Part shown: piece after piece, positions 8,303 to 16,418 of the stretch
Numbering within the stretch: the first letter of the stretch is position 1
Layout: each line of letters starts with the position of its first letter
NCBI GenBank assembly: GCA_021848365.1
Contig: JAJZUS010000001.1
Location: 959,517 to 1,023,516, forward strand
Source: Actinomycetes bacterium
GTDB lineage: Bacteria; Actinomycetota; Acidimicrobiia; Acidimicrobiales; RAAP-2
Length of the DNA stretch: 64,000 nt
Direction: 5' to 3'
The notes under the pieces: generated by a model
The model's input: only the letters and a program-made list of their open reading frames with translations
Databases searched by the model: none
Told to the model about the DNA's origin: nothing
Program-made: the position numbers and the translations under genes

Positions 8303-9979
8303 GTGGGACTGTCGATGACCGAGGCGATCGCGGCCGTGACCGCGCCGGGTCAGATGTTCGAGGTGGCGGACGTCGAGCGTGGCGGCGTGGTCAATCGCGA
8401 GTTCGTGAACGCGCCCGAGACGCTGCGCTCGTACTTCGAGCAGCTGGCCGGCGACGATCGGACCTTCCTCGTCTACGAAGACGAGGAGTGGACGTTCGAC
8501 CGCGTTCACCAGGAGATCTCGGCGCTGGCCGACGCCCTCGTCGCTCACGTCGGCGTCAAGCCCGGTGATCGGGTGGGCATCGCGATGCGCAACCTCCCCG
8601 AGTGGATCGTGAGCTTCGGGGCCATCGTCTCGATCGGCGCGGTCTCGGTCTCGCTGAACGCGTGGTGGACCGAGGACGAGATGGCTTACGCGATCGAGGA
8701 CGCCGGACTCACGCTGCTCATCGCCGACCAGGAGCGACTCAGTCGAGCCCACGCGACGTGCCGCGCGCGGGGAGTGGCCATGCTCGGGGTGCGTCTCGAC
8801 CAGCTCCAACCCCCTCCGCCGGGCGTCGAGCGATGGAGTCGCGTGGTCGTCGCGGGTCGTCCGATGCCTCCCGCCGATCTCCACGGGGACCTCGACGCGA
8901 CGATCCTCTACACGTCGGGAACGACGGGGCGGCCCAAGGGGGCGGTCTCGACCCACCGAGCCGTCAGCCAGGCCATCATCGCCTTCGCCTCGAACACCGC
9001 CGTGATCGAGGCGCGTCGCGATCCGGGCGAGGAGGGGTCGGGCCTCGCGCCGTGCTTCATCCTCATCGTCCCGCTCTTCCACGTGACCGGATGCATCCCC
9101 GTCATGATGAGTTGCGTCGCGTGGCACTTCAAGCTCGTGATGATGTACCGCTGGGATCCCGAGCGGGCCCTGAGCCTTATCGACCGTCATCGCGTGACGA
9201 GCTTCGTCGGGGTCCCGACCCAGGCCTGGGATCTCCTCGAGCACCCCCGGTTCTCGGAGTTCGACACGTCGTCACTCGTCTCGATCGGGGGCGGCGGGGC
9301 GCCAGCGCCCCCGACCCTGGTGGCCCGCGTCGAGTCCAGCTTCACGCGGGGGCGCCCCCAGCTCGGCTACGGAATGACCGAGACCAACGCCTACGGTCCG
9401 GGCAACTACGGCGAGGACTACGTGACGCACCCGTCCTCGACGGGCCGGGTGCGCACGGCCGTGCTGGACGTGGCGATCCGCGACGACGAGGGACGCGACC
9501 TACCCGTCGGGGAACGCGGTGAGATTTGGCTGAAGTCACCGACGCTCATCCGCGGCTACTGGCGCCAGCCGGAGTCGACGGCGGCCACGATCGTGAAGGG
9601 CTGGCTGCGCACCGGCGACGTGGGTCGGGCCGACGCCGAGGGCTACCTGTACATCGAGGACCGCAAGAAGGACATGATCCTGCGCGCGGGTGAGAACGTC
9701 TACTCGGCCGAGGTCGAGGCGGCCATCTACGAGATGTCGGCCGTCTACGAGGCGGCGGTGCTCGGGGTTCCCCACGAGCGCCTCGGCGAGGAGGTGGCGG
9801 CGGTCATCGTGCGCAAGGCCGGGATGGAGCTGAGCTCGGAGGCCCTGCGGGACCACCTCGCCGATCGCCTCGCCGCCTTCAAAGTGCCGACGAGGGTCGC
9901 GGTGATCGACGAGCCCCTACCGCGCAACGCGGCCGGCAAGGTCCTCAAGCGCGACCTGGCCGGGCTCTACTTCGCGTAG
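8303..9979 (+). CDS. AMP-forming acyl-CoA ligase (fatty acid-CoA ligase family)
   Basis: The 558-residue ANL-superfamily enzyme activates a carboxylic acid with ATP and loads it on CoA. Visible motifs are the P-loop LYTSGTTGRPKGA (about residue 200), GYGMTETNAYG (about 355), the GWLRTGDVG hinge region (about 433), DRKKDMILRAGENVYSAEVE, and the catalytic lysine motif NAAGKVLKRDL close to the C terminus. The GTG start is supported by the strong Shine-Dalgarno. Medium- or long-chain fatty acids are the usual substrates of this subgroup but cannot be fixed here. It overlaps the convergent Nudix gene by 13 bases. Confidence 0.88.
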   Translation: MGLSMTEAIAAVTAPGQMFEVADVERGGVVNREFVNAPETLRSYFEQLAGDDRTFLVYEDEEWTFDRVHQEISALADALVAHVGVKPGDRVGIAMRNLPEWIVSFGAIVSIGAVSVSLNAWWTEDEMAYAIEDAGLTLLIADQERLSRAHATCRARGVAMLGVRLDQLQPPPPGVERWSRVVVAGRPMPPADLHGDLDATILYTSGTTGRPKGAVSTHRAVSQAIIAFASNTAVIEARRDPGEEGSGLAPCFILIVPLFHVTGCIPVMMSCVAWHFKLVMMYRWDPERALSLIDRHRVTSFVGVPTQAWDLLEHPRFSEFDTSSLVSIGGGGAPAPPTLVARVESSFTRGRPQLGYGMTETNAYGPGNYGEDYVTHPSSTGRVRTAVLDVAIRDDEGRDLPVGERGEIWLKSPTLIRGYWRQPESTAATIVKGWLRTGDVGRADAEGYLYIEDRKKDMILRAGENVYSAEVEAAIYEMSAVYEAAVLGVPHERLGEEVAAVIVRKAGMELSSEALRDHLADRLAAFKVPTRVAVIDEPLPRNAAGKVLKRDLAGLYFA

Positions 9980-10392
9980 AGGCCCTCGAGCGCCTCGCGG
10001 GCGAAGGCGGCGAGGTTGAGGTCGACGATCTCGAGGAGAGGGAACCACTGAGCGCGATCGGTCGTGCCGTGGGCCTCGTGGCGCAGGACGCCGCCGTCGC
10101 GAGCGACGCGATAGATGATGCGCACGGTGTGAAGGCGATCCCCGTTCGGTCGCCGGCGAAGGTCGCTGGTCACCCCGAGGAGTTCGGGCTCGCGGATGTC
10201 GAGCCCGGTCTCCTCGCGGAACTCGCGAAGGAGTGTCTCGTGGGGGGTCTCCCCGAACTCGATCCCGCCCCCGGGGAGCCACCACAGGGGCGGGACGTGC
10301 TCGGGGTTGCTCGAGCGCACGAGCAGGACGTGCTCACTCTCGACCAGCACGCCGTAGGCGCGCACCGTCGTCCGCTCGCGCGCGCGGCTCAC
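9967..10392 (-). CDS. Nudix hydrolase
   Basis: The 141-residue protein has a complete Nudix box (GX5EX7REUXEEXGU) at residues 42-64, with Gly42, Glu48, Arg56, Glu57, Glu60, Glu61 and Gly63 in place. Nudix enzymes hydrolyse nucleoside diphosphates linked to another group; the particular substrate is not evident. The frame is open well upstream, but GTG 10392 (VSRARERTTVRAYGV) gives a normal domain and overlaps the stop of the upstream YHS-permease gene (GTGA), implying coupled translation. Confidence 0.88.
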   Translation of the reverse strand: MSRARERTTVRAYGVLVESEHVLLVRSSNPEHVPPLWWLPGGGIEFGETPHETLLREFREETGLDIREPELLGVTSDLRRRPNGDRLHTVRIIYRVARDGGVLRHEAHGTTDRAQWFPLLEIVDLNLAAFAREALEGLYAK

Positions 10393-11945
10393 GAGGGCGT
10401 GCCGTGGAGGGCGAGGTAGGTCCTCCGGCACCCCTCCCCGCAGAAGTAGTGGGTGACCCCGTCGGCGCCCACGGCCGACAGGGCGGTTGCCGAGTCGACG
10501 CGCATCTCGCAAATCGGATCGACGGCGTCGCCGTTCACGTCCCCGCGCATGGGAGTGCCCGACTCCATGGCGTCGAGCTTCAGGAAGGCCCTCCGGCACC
10601 CCTCCCCGCAGAAGTAGTGGGTGACCCCGTCGGCGCCCACGGCCGACAGGGCGGTCGCCGAGTCGACTCTCATCTCGCAGATCGGATCGACGGCGTCGCC
10701 GTTCGGGTCCTCGTTCATCATGGTGGGCTCCTCTCCCTTGTCGAAGCGCTCGGCGCAGCGCACCGAGCAGAAGTAGACGGTCTGGCCGTCGCGGTAGCGG
10801 ACGGCCACCGGGGCCGTGACGTCGACGTTCATGCCGCAGATGGGGTCGATCGCGACCTCCTCGCCCTCCTCACGACCGCGGGAGAGGACGATGAGCACGA
10901 CGACGACGACGGTGGCGAGGACGTTGAGGACGAGCGTCGAGCCGAGGGGGAAGTGCCCGCTGAGGGCGGCGGAGTGCCGAGCGCCGGGGATGAGGTGCAG
11001 TTGGCGGAAGAGCACCTCGACGACGAGCCCGCCGGCGCTCATGACTACCCAGAGCAGTCCGAAGAGTCGCAGGGCCATCCCGGTGCCGTAGAAGCGGCGG
11101 TAGATGAGCAGCAGTGGCAGGGTCACGAGGTCCGCGAAGATGAAGGCGATCACGCCTCCGAAGGCGACCCCGTGGGCCCACAAGGCAGCCGCGAGGGGGA
11201 TGTTGCCCACCGAGCACACGAACGAGATGACGGCCAACAGTGGGGCGATCACGGCGTTCTCCACGACCGTCAACCAACCGTGCCCGGTGATGAAGAGGTG
11301 ACTCCAGGCGTCGTTGGAGACGTGCACGGTGAGGAAGCCCGCTATGAGGAAGCCCGCGCCGAGCTCCTTGCGCAGCATGGTGAAGTCGCCGATCGTGTAG
11401 CGGGCCGCCAGGCGGTAGTGGCGGCGGGTCGCCAGGCGCTCGCGCCACGTCGAGCAGGCCGGCATGGCCGGCGGGGGAGCGTCCTCGAGGACGCGCTCGC
11501 GCATGGCCGCCTGCGAGCGGGCGTTGTAGACGACCCCGGTCAGGGCGGCGAGTCCGATCACCATGATCACCCCGCCGACCAGCTGGGCCGCGAGGAACTG
11601 CCAGCCGAGGAGGATGTAGAGGACGATCCCGAGCTCGATGACCAGGTTGGTCGAGGCGATCATGAAGATCAACGAGTTCGTCCACGAGGCGCCTCGCGCG
11701 AAGAGCGCGCGCGACATGGCGCTCGCGGCGTAGCTGCACGAGGACGAGATGATCCCCAGCGCCGAGGCCGTCAGGGCGGTGCGGGGCGAGGTACGGCCGA
11801 GCTGGGCCCGAAGCCCGTCACGCGGCAGGAAGCTCTGAACGAGTCCCGAGAGTGTGAAACCGAGGACCAGTGGCCACCACGTCATCCAGACCATGGCGGC
11901 TGCTTCGCGCAGCCCCAGGTAGAGCCAGTGCGCGAGGCCGCTCAC
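10389..11945 (-). CDS. Permease (UPF0718/COG0701-like) with three C-terminal YHS domains
   Basis: The 518-residue protein has an N-terminal membrane region of about eight to ten helices, with small-residue/cysteine stretches SSSCSYAA and FVCSVGNIPLAAALW typical of COG0701 permeases such as ArsP. A soluble tail carries three YHS metal-binding modules at about 363-405, 413-455 and 471-513, each with a PICxM cysteine and a CxxxC pair. The second and third modules are identical over 38 residues. GTG 11945 starts two bases after the upstream mmsA stop; the longer frame reaching 12002 lies inside mmsA. A role in metal or metalloid export or trafficking is inference from YHS/TRASH domains. Confidence 0.82.
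   Translation of the reverse strand: MSGLAHWLYLGLREAAAMVWMTWWPLVLGFTLSGLVQSFLPRDGLRAQLGRTSPRTALTASALGIISSSCSYAASAMSRALFARGASWTNSLIFMIASTNLVIELGIVLYILLGWQFLAAQLVGGVIMVIGLAALTGVVYNARSQAAMRERVLEDAPPPAMPACSTWRERLATRRHYRLAARYTIGDFTMLRKELGAGFLIAGFLTVHVSNDAWSHLFITGHGWLTVVENAVIAPLLAVISFVCSVGNIPLAAALWAHGVAFGGVIAFIFADLVTLPLLLIYRRFYGTGMALRLFGLLWVVMSAGGLVVEVLFRQLHLIPGARHSAALSGHFPLGSTLVLNVLATVVVVVLIVLSRGREEGEEVAIDPICGMNVDVTAPVAVRYRDGQTVYFCSVRCAERFDKGEEPTMMNEDPNGDAVDPICEMRVDSATALSAVGADGVTHYFCGEGCRRAFLKLDAMESGTPMRGDVNGDAVDPICEMRVDSATALSAVGADGVTHYFCGEGCRRTYLALHGTPS
10422..10536 (-). repeat. Tandem direct repeat, copy encoding the last YHS module
   Basis: This 115-base stretch matches 10590-10704 at an offset of 168 bases with 4 mismatches by eye. 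It encodes the third YHS module of the permease. Two of the differences are clustered in one codon pair and all appear silent, since the encoded residues are identical. Confidence 0.95.
10590..10704 (-). repeat. Tandem direct repeat, copy encoding the middle YHS module
   Basis: This is the second copy of the 115-base direct repeat, encoding the middle YHS module. The 53 bases between copies encode a linker and do not repeat. The near identity points to a recent duplication or ongoing gene conversion. Confidence 0.95.
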
Positions 11946-11947
11946 GG

Positions 11948-13426
11948 CTATCGCGTCGTTGGGAATCCGAGGTCGATCTGGGACTCGGACGGCTGCGGCC
12001 AACGCGTCGTGACGACCTTCGCCCGGGTGTAGAAGGCGATGCCCTCGGGCCCGTACATGTGCGCGTGGCCGAACAGCGAGTCCTTCCAGCCACCGAACGA
12101 GTAGGAGGCGACCGGCACCGGGATCGGGACGTTGACGCCGATCATCCCCACGGTGACGTCACGGGTGAAGTGGCGCGCGGTGTTGCCGTCCCGAGTGAAG
12201 ATGGCGGTGCCGTTTCCGTAGGGGTTCGCGTTGATCAGGGCCACGGCGTCGGCGTAGGTCTCGACGCGCACGACGGCGAGGACGGGACCGAAGATCTCGT
12301 CGTCGTAGGCCGGGGTGCCGGGGCGGACGCGGTCGATGAGGCACGGCCCGAGGAAGAAGCCCGGTCCGAGGTCGACGGTCGTCCCGTCGCGCACGACGGT
12401 GAAGCCGTCCTCGCTGGCGCGCGCCACGTAGCCCGCGACTCGGTCGCGGTGGGCGGCCGTGATGAGCGGACCGAAGTCGCTGCGGGGATCGTCACCGGGG
12501 CCGACGACCAGCCGGTCCAGGCGCTCGGTGATCTTGGGCACGAGGCGGTCGCCCACGTCGCCCACGGCCACCACGACGCTGATCGCCATGCAGCGCTCAC
12601 CGGCCGATCCGTAGCCGGCGTTGATGGCGGCGTCCGCGGCCACGTCAAGATCGGCGTCGGGCATCACCACCATGTGGTTCTTCGCTCCGCCGAGGGCCTG
12701 GGCCCGCTTGCCGGCCGTCGTCGCCGTCCGGTAGACGTGCCGGGCCACCGGCGTCGATCCGACGAAGCTGATCGCGTCGATCCCGGGATGCTCGAGCAGC
12801 TGGTTCACGGTCGAGGCGTCGCCCTGGAGGACCGTGAACACGCCGTCGGGCAGTCCGGCCTCCTTCATGAGCTCGGCGACCCGGACCGAGACCGACGGGT
12901 CCCGCTCGGAGGGCTTCAGGATGACCACGTTGCCCGTGGCCAGCGCGTTCGCCGTCATCCACAGCGGCACCATGATCGGGAAGTTGAAGGGGGTGATCGC
13001 GGCGACCACGCCGACGGGCTCGCGCAACGAGTGGACGTCGACTCCCGTGGCCACCTGGGGAGAGAAGGATCCCTTCAGCAGCTCGTTCAGCCCGCACGCG
13101 TACTCCACGTTCTCGAGGCCCCGGGCGATCTCACCACGCGCGTCGGCGAGGGTCTTGCCGTGCTCCGCGGTGATGAGTCGGGCCAGCTCGTCGGTGTGCT
13201 CGACGATGAGGTGACGCAGCGTGAACAGGATGTTCGTCCGCTCCGACAGCGTGGATCGACTCCACGTGGCGGCCGCCCGACGAGCCCCCGCGATCACGTC
13301 GTCGACGAACGCAGCGTCGGGAACGGGGACGTGCCCCGTGATCTCGCCCGTGGCCGGGTTGAAGACCGGGAGGGTCCCCGGTGCCTCGTGGCGCTCTCCA
13401 TTGATGACGTGCGGGATTGTCGACAT
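11948..13426 (-). CDS. mmsA: Methylmalonate-semialdehyde dehydrogenase (CoA-acylating)
   Basis: The 492-residue aldehyde dehydrogenase family protein has Asn148 in TPFNFP and catalytic Cys279 in GERCMAIS. The usual general-base glutamate is replaced by the LGGAKNH sequence, the hallmark of the CoA-dependent methylmalonate-semialdehyde dehydrogenases. The enzyme turns (methyl)malonate semialdehyde into propionyl- or acetyl-CoA in valine, beta-alanine and inositol breakdown. ATG 13426 is preceded by GAGGCGAT; a frame extension to 13462 is less family-like. Its product, propionyl-CoA, is shared with PrpE encoded at 18.2 kb. Confidence 0.92.
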   Translation of the reverse strand: MSTIPHVINGERHEAPGTLPVFNPATGEITGHVPVPDAAFVDDVIAGARRAAATWSRSTLSERTNILFTLRHLIVEHTDELARLITAEHGKTLADARGEIARGLENVEYACGLNELLKGSFSPQVATGVDVHSLREPVGVVAAITPFNFPIMVPLWMTANALATGNVVILKPSERDPSVSVRVAELMKEAGLPDGVFTVLQGDASTVNQLLEHPGIDAISFVGSTPVARHVYRTATTAGKRAQALGGAKNHMVVMPDADLDVAADAAINAGYGSAGERCMAISVVVAVGDVGDRLVPKITERLDRLVVGPGDDPRSDFGPLITAAHRDRVAGYVARASEDGFTVVRDGTTVDLGPGFFLGPCLIDRVRPGTPAYDDEIFGPVLAVVRVETYADAVALINANPYGNGTAIFTRDGNTARHFTRDVTVGMIGVNVPIPVPVASYSFGGWKDSLFGHAHMYGPEGIAFYTRAKVVTTRWPQPSESQIDLGFPTTR

Positions 13427-13472
13427 ATCGCCTCGCTTCCTCCCCAATCTTACGGGGGCCACCGCGGGGGGT

Positions 13473-13478
13473 TAGCGT
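13473..13478 (+). promoter_or_regulatory. Putative -10 box of arfB (leaderless)
   Basis: TAGCGT ends 6 bases before GTG 13485, leaving no room for a Shine-Dalgarno, so transcription would start at or next to the start codon. Confidence 0.45.
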
Positions 13479-13484
13479 GACGGC

Positions 13485-13892
13485 GTGACGGTCGATCCGC
13501 TGATCGCACCGGGTGTCCATCTCCGCATCGACGACCTCACGGAGCGGGTGACGACCTCCGGGGGGCCCGGGGGGCAGCACGCCAACCGCTCCCGGACCCG
13601 CGTGGTCATCACCTGGTCCCTCGACGACGCTGCACTCCCCGACGGCGTGCGCGAGCGCCTGCGGGCCCGGTTCGGGGATGGGGTGACCTCCAGCGCGTCG
13701 CGATTCCGCTCCCAGTCCCAGAATCGTGAGGCGGCCATCGAGCAGCTGGTCCGGCGCGTGCGCGCCGAGCTCATCGAGGCCCCACCGCGTCGGCCAACAC
13801 GGCCGACGCGAGCCTCCGCGCAGCGCCGGGTCGAGGCGAAGAGGGCGCGCTCGCGGCTGAAGCGCGAGCGCCGCGGCGGTGCCGAGGACTAG
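13485..13892 (+). CDS. arfB: Peptidyl-tRNA hydrolase ArfB (release-factor-like, ribosome rescue)
   Basis: The 135-residue protein is a release-factor catalytic domain without the codon-recognition domains. The catalytic GGQ lies at residues 29-31 in SGGPGGQHANRSRTRV, and a strongly basic C-terminal tail (PTRASAQRRVEAKRARSR) matches the tail that ArfB/YaeJ places in the empty mRNA channel. It hydrolyses peptidyl-tRNA on stalled ribosomes. It has its own start at GTG 13485 and overlaps the convergent surE by four bases. Confidence 0.9.
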   Translation: MTVDPLIAPGVHLRIDDLTERVTTSGGPGGQHANRSRTRVVITWSLDDAALPDGVRERLRARFGDGVTSSASRFRSQSQNREAAIEQLVRRVRAELIEAPPRRPTRPTRASAQRRVEAKRARSRLKRERRGGAED

Positions 13893-14740
13893 CGGGCCCG
13901 GCCGAGGTGCCGGTCGATCGCGCGCAGGGCGTCGGAGACGGCCGCGTCGAGTCCGGGGTCCGATTCCTCGTGGGGTCCGCGCAGTGGGGTGAGCGACGCG
14001 TAGCCCGCCGTGATCAGGGCGCCGTCCTCGTCCGCCGCCTCGTCGCTGACGTCGCCGATCTCCGGGCTCGCCGCTCCGACGCGCAGGGTCAGCTCGCCCT
14101 CCTCGGCGAGGGGTTCGCCTCCGGCGAGTGGGCCCGCCGACTTCACGACCCCGGCCATGGAGATACGCCCCCGTCGCACGCCGCGCAGTTGAGCCGTGGG
14201 GAGATTGGGGACGTTCAGGTTGAACAAGGTTCGCGACGGTGCCGCGAGCAGCCCCTCGACGACCTCCATGGCGACGTTCGCCGCTGTCTCGAAGTGGATC
14301 TCCTCACCCCACTGGATGGAGACGGCGAGGCCCGAGAGACCGAGCTGGGCCGCGGTGAGGACTGCCCCGACCGTGCCGGAGTGCAGCACGCTGCGGCCGA
14401 CGTTCGCCCCCGCGTTGATGCCCGAGATCACCAGGTCGGGTGCGACGCCGAGGCTCCCGAGCGAGCCGACGAGCGCGCAGAGGGCTGGAGGGGCGTCCAG
14501 GCCGTAGGTCGGGATCGACTCGGCTCCGGAGATGTAGTGGCGCCGGTAGGGGATGGAGGGGCGCTCGAAGACGTCGCCCACGGCGGCCGACATCCCGGAG
14601 TGGTTGGTGAGGGGCGCGACGATGACGGCCTCGCGCGTCTCGCCGTCCGGCGCGGCGTCGATCCAGCGAACGACCGCCCGAGCCAGCGTGGCCAGTCCCG
14701 GCGCGCCCACGCCGTCATCGTTCGTGAGCAGCAGGCGCAT
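13889..14740 (-). CDS. surE: 5'/3'-nucleotidase SurE
   Basis: The 283-residue protein begins with the SurE metal-binding signature MRLLLTNDDGVGAPG (Asp8, Asp9), followed by LTNHSGMSAAV, ISGINAGANVGRSVLHSGTVGA and FNLNVPN. SurE is a divalent-metal-dependent phosphatase acting on nucleoside monophosphates, linked to stationary-phase survival. A TATCGT hexamer 7 bases upstream suggests a leaderless message. It converges on arfB with a 4-base overlap. Confidence 0.93.
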   Translation of the reverse strand: MRLLLTNDDGVGAPGLATLARAVVRWIDAAPDGETREAVIVAPLTNHSGMSAAVGDVFERPSIPYRRHYISGAESIPTYGLDAPPALCALVGSLGSLGVAPDLVISGINAGANVGRSVLHSGTVGAVLTAAQLGLSGLAVSIQWGEEIHFETAANVAMEVVEGLLAAPSRTLFNLNVPNLPTAQLRGVRRGRISMAGVVKSAGPLAGGEPLAEEGELTLRVGAASPEIGDVSDEAADEDGALITAGYASLTPLRGPHEESDPGLDAAVSDALRAIDRHLGRAR

Positions 14741-14747
14741 ACGTCGT

Positions 14748-14753
14748 ACGATA
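14748..14753 (-). promoter_or_regulatory. Putative -10 box of surE (leaderless)
   Basis: TATCGT on the minus strand ends 7 bases before the surE ATG at 14740, and no Shine-Dalgarno lies between. Confidence 0.4.
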
Positions 14754-14793
14754 ACGGTCCGGGGTTACCTAACAGTGAGAAGGGACGCGACGA

Positions 14794-15705
14794 ATGCTCC
14801 CGTCGGGTGAACAGATCGCGATTGCCCACGGCGACCAGCGGGCCGTCGTCACCGAGGTCGGGGCGACGCTGCGCACGTACGTGCAGTCGGGCGTCCCGGT
14901 CGTGGAGGGATTCGCGGCGGACGAGGTGCCGTCGGGCGCCCATGGGCAGGTCCTCTTCCCGTGGCCCAACCGGATCGGTGCCGAGCCGTGGGGCTTCTCG
15001 GAACGGGAGGCGGAGCCGATCGTGGACGACGTCGCGGGCCGCACCGCGCTCCACGGTCTCGTGCGGTGGCGGCCGTTCCGTATTGAGTCGGTCAACCAGA
15101 ACCGCTGCGTGCTCTCACTGTTGCTGCACCCCTCGCCCTCGTACCCCTTTGCCACGGAACTGGCCGTCGCCTACCACCTGGGGTCGCTCGGGCTCACCGT
15201 CACCACCACGGTGACCAACCGCGACGAGGTCCCCATTCCCTTCGGCGTGGGGTTCCACCCCTACCTCGCCGTCACGACGCCCACGATCGAGGGGGCCGAG
15301 TTGTGCGTGCCGGCTCGGGCCTTCATCGACGTCGACGATCGCCGACTCCCGACGGGCGTGATCCTGCCGGTGACGGGTCATCCCGTCGACTTCCTCGCTC
15401 CGAAGTCGGTGAGTGGGCACGAGCTGGACGTGACCTACACCGAACTGCTGCGCGACGACTTCGGCCTCGCGACGGTGAGCGTCGTCGACCGGGAGGGTGG
15501 GGCGGTCGAGCTGTCGATGGATCGCAACTTCCCCTACGTCCAGGTCTACACGGGTGACGGGCTCGCGCACGGGCGACGACGGACGTCGATCGCCGTCGAG
15601 CCGATGACCTGCCCTCCGGACGGGCTGCGCAGCGGCAAGGACGTCGTCGTCCTCGAGCCGGGACAGCACTGGGCGGGCTCGTGGCGTCTTCGGAGGCGGC
15701 GGTGA
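14794..15705 (+). CDS. Aldose 1-epimerase family protein (mutarotase-like)
   Basis: The 303-residue beta-sandwich protein has the galactose mutarotase layout: EVGATLRTYVQSGVPVVEGF, HGQVLFPWPNRI, TALHGLVRW with the substrate His, GVGFHPYLAV, and a late catalytic Glu region (TSIAVEPMTCPPDGL). It interconverts sugar anomers; the exact sugar is unknown. A GAGAAGGGA Shine-Dalgarno precedes ATG 14794. Its stop overlaps the start of the next gene (GTGA), so the two are co-translated. Confidence 0.87.
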   Translation: MLPSGEQIAIAHGDQRAVVTEVGATLRTYVQSGVPVVEGFAADEVPSGAHGQVLFPWPNRIGAEPWGFSEREAEPIVDDVAGRTALHGLVRWRPFRIESVNQNRCVLSLLLHPSPSYPFATELAVAYHLGSLGLTVTTTVTNRDEVPIPFGVGFHPYLAVTTPTIEGAELCVPARAFIDVDDRRLPTGVILPVTGHPVDFLAPKSVSGHELDVTYTELLRDDFGLATVSVVDREGGAVELSMDRNFPYVQVYTGDGLAHGRRRTSIAVEPMTCPPDGLRSGKDVVVLEPGQHWAGSWRLRRRR

Positions 15706-16418
15706 GCCGCGTCGTTCTCGTGACGGGCTCGACGAGCGGCATCGGACGCGCGACGGCCCTGCGTTTCGCCGGCCGGGGCGACACGGTGGTCTTCAACTCT
15801 GCGCGCAGCGTGGAGGAGGGGGAGCGCCTCGCCGCGGCGACGCCGGGCTCCTTCTACGTTCGCGGGTCGATCGCCGACGACGCTGAGGGCATCGTGGCGG
15901 AGGTCGTCGCGCGGGCGGGGCGACTCGACGTACTCGTCAACAATGCCGGCACGACCCGGGTGATTCCCCATCGCGATCTGGCGGCCGCCTCCGTCGAGGT
16001 GTGGCGGGAGATCTTCGAGGTGAACGTCTTCGGAACGTGGGCGGTCTCGGTCGCCGCGATGGAGGCGCTCCGGGCGTCACGCGGCGCGATCGTCAACGTG
16101 TCCTCCCTCGCCGGCGTGCGCGCCACGGGGTCGTCGATCCCCTACGCCGCCTCGAAGGCGGCCCTCAACCACCTCACGATGCTCCTGGCCAAGGTCGTCG
16201 GCCCGGAGGTGCGTGTGAACGCCGTCGCCCCCGGACTGGTGGACACGCCCTGGACGGCCGACTGGGACACGGTGCGCGGGTTCGTCACGGCGACGGCACC
16301 GCTGCGTCGGTCGGGCAGCGCGAGCGACGTGGCCCAGGTGGTGCTCGACCTCGCGGACGCCGAGTACGTGACCGGTCAGGTCCTGGTGGTCGACGGAGGT
16401 CTCGGACTCGTCACCTGA
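15702..16418 (+). CDS. Short-chain dehydrogenase/reductase
   Basis: The 238-residue classical SDR has the cofactor motif TGSTSGIG at residues 8-15, NNAG at 80-83, Ser134/Ser135, and the catalytic Tyr148 and Lys152 (YAASK). The ending VTGQVLVVDGG is typical of FabG-like members. The frame is open 21 bases further upstream, but GTG 15702 forms a four-base overlap with the epimerase stop and gives a standard N terminus. The substrate is unknown; co-transcription with an aldose epimerase hints at a sugar or polyol. Its 3' end overlaps the convergent MpaB-like gene by 43 bases. Confidence 0.88.
   Translation: MSRVVLVTGSTSGIGRATALRFAGRGDTVVFNSARSVEEGERLAAATPGSFYVRGSIADDAEGIVAEVVARAGRLDVLVNNAGTTRVIPHRDLAAASVEVWREIFEVNVFGTWAVSVAAMEALRASRGAIVNVSSLAGVRATGSSIPYAASKAALNHLTMLLAKVVGPEVRVNAVAPGLVDTPWTADWDTVRGFVTATAPLRRSGSASDVAQVVLDLADAEYVTGQVLVVDGGLGLVT

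Noticed and set aside
10422-10704. Direct repeats as a CRISPR or IS feature
   Set aside because: Only two copies, both inside a coding frame and encoding a protein domain.
10233-13480. Two long plus-strand frames opposite the YHS permease and mmsA
   Set aside because: Their products are His/Gly/Asp-rich low-complexity sequences with no recognisable domains, and the opposite strand encodes complete enzymes.
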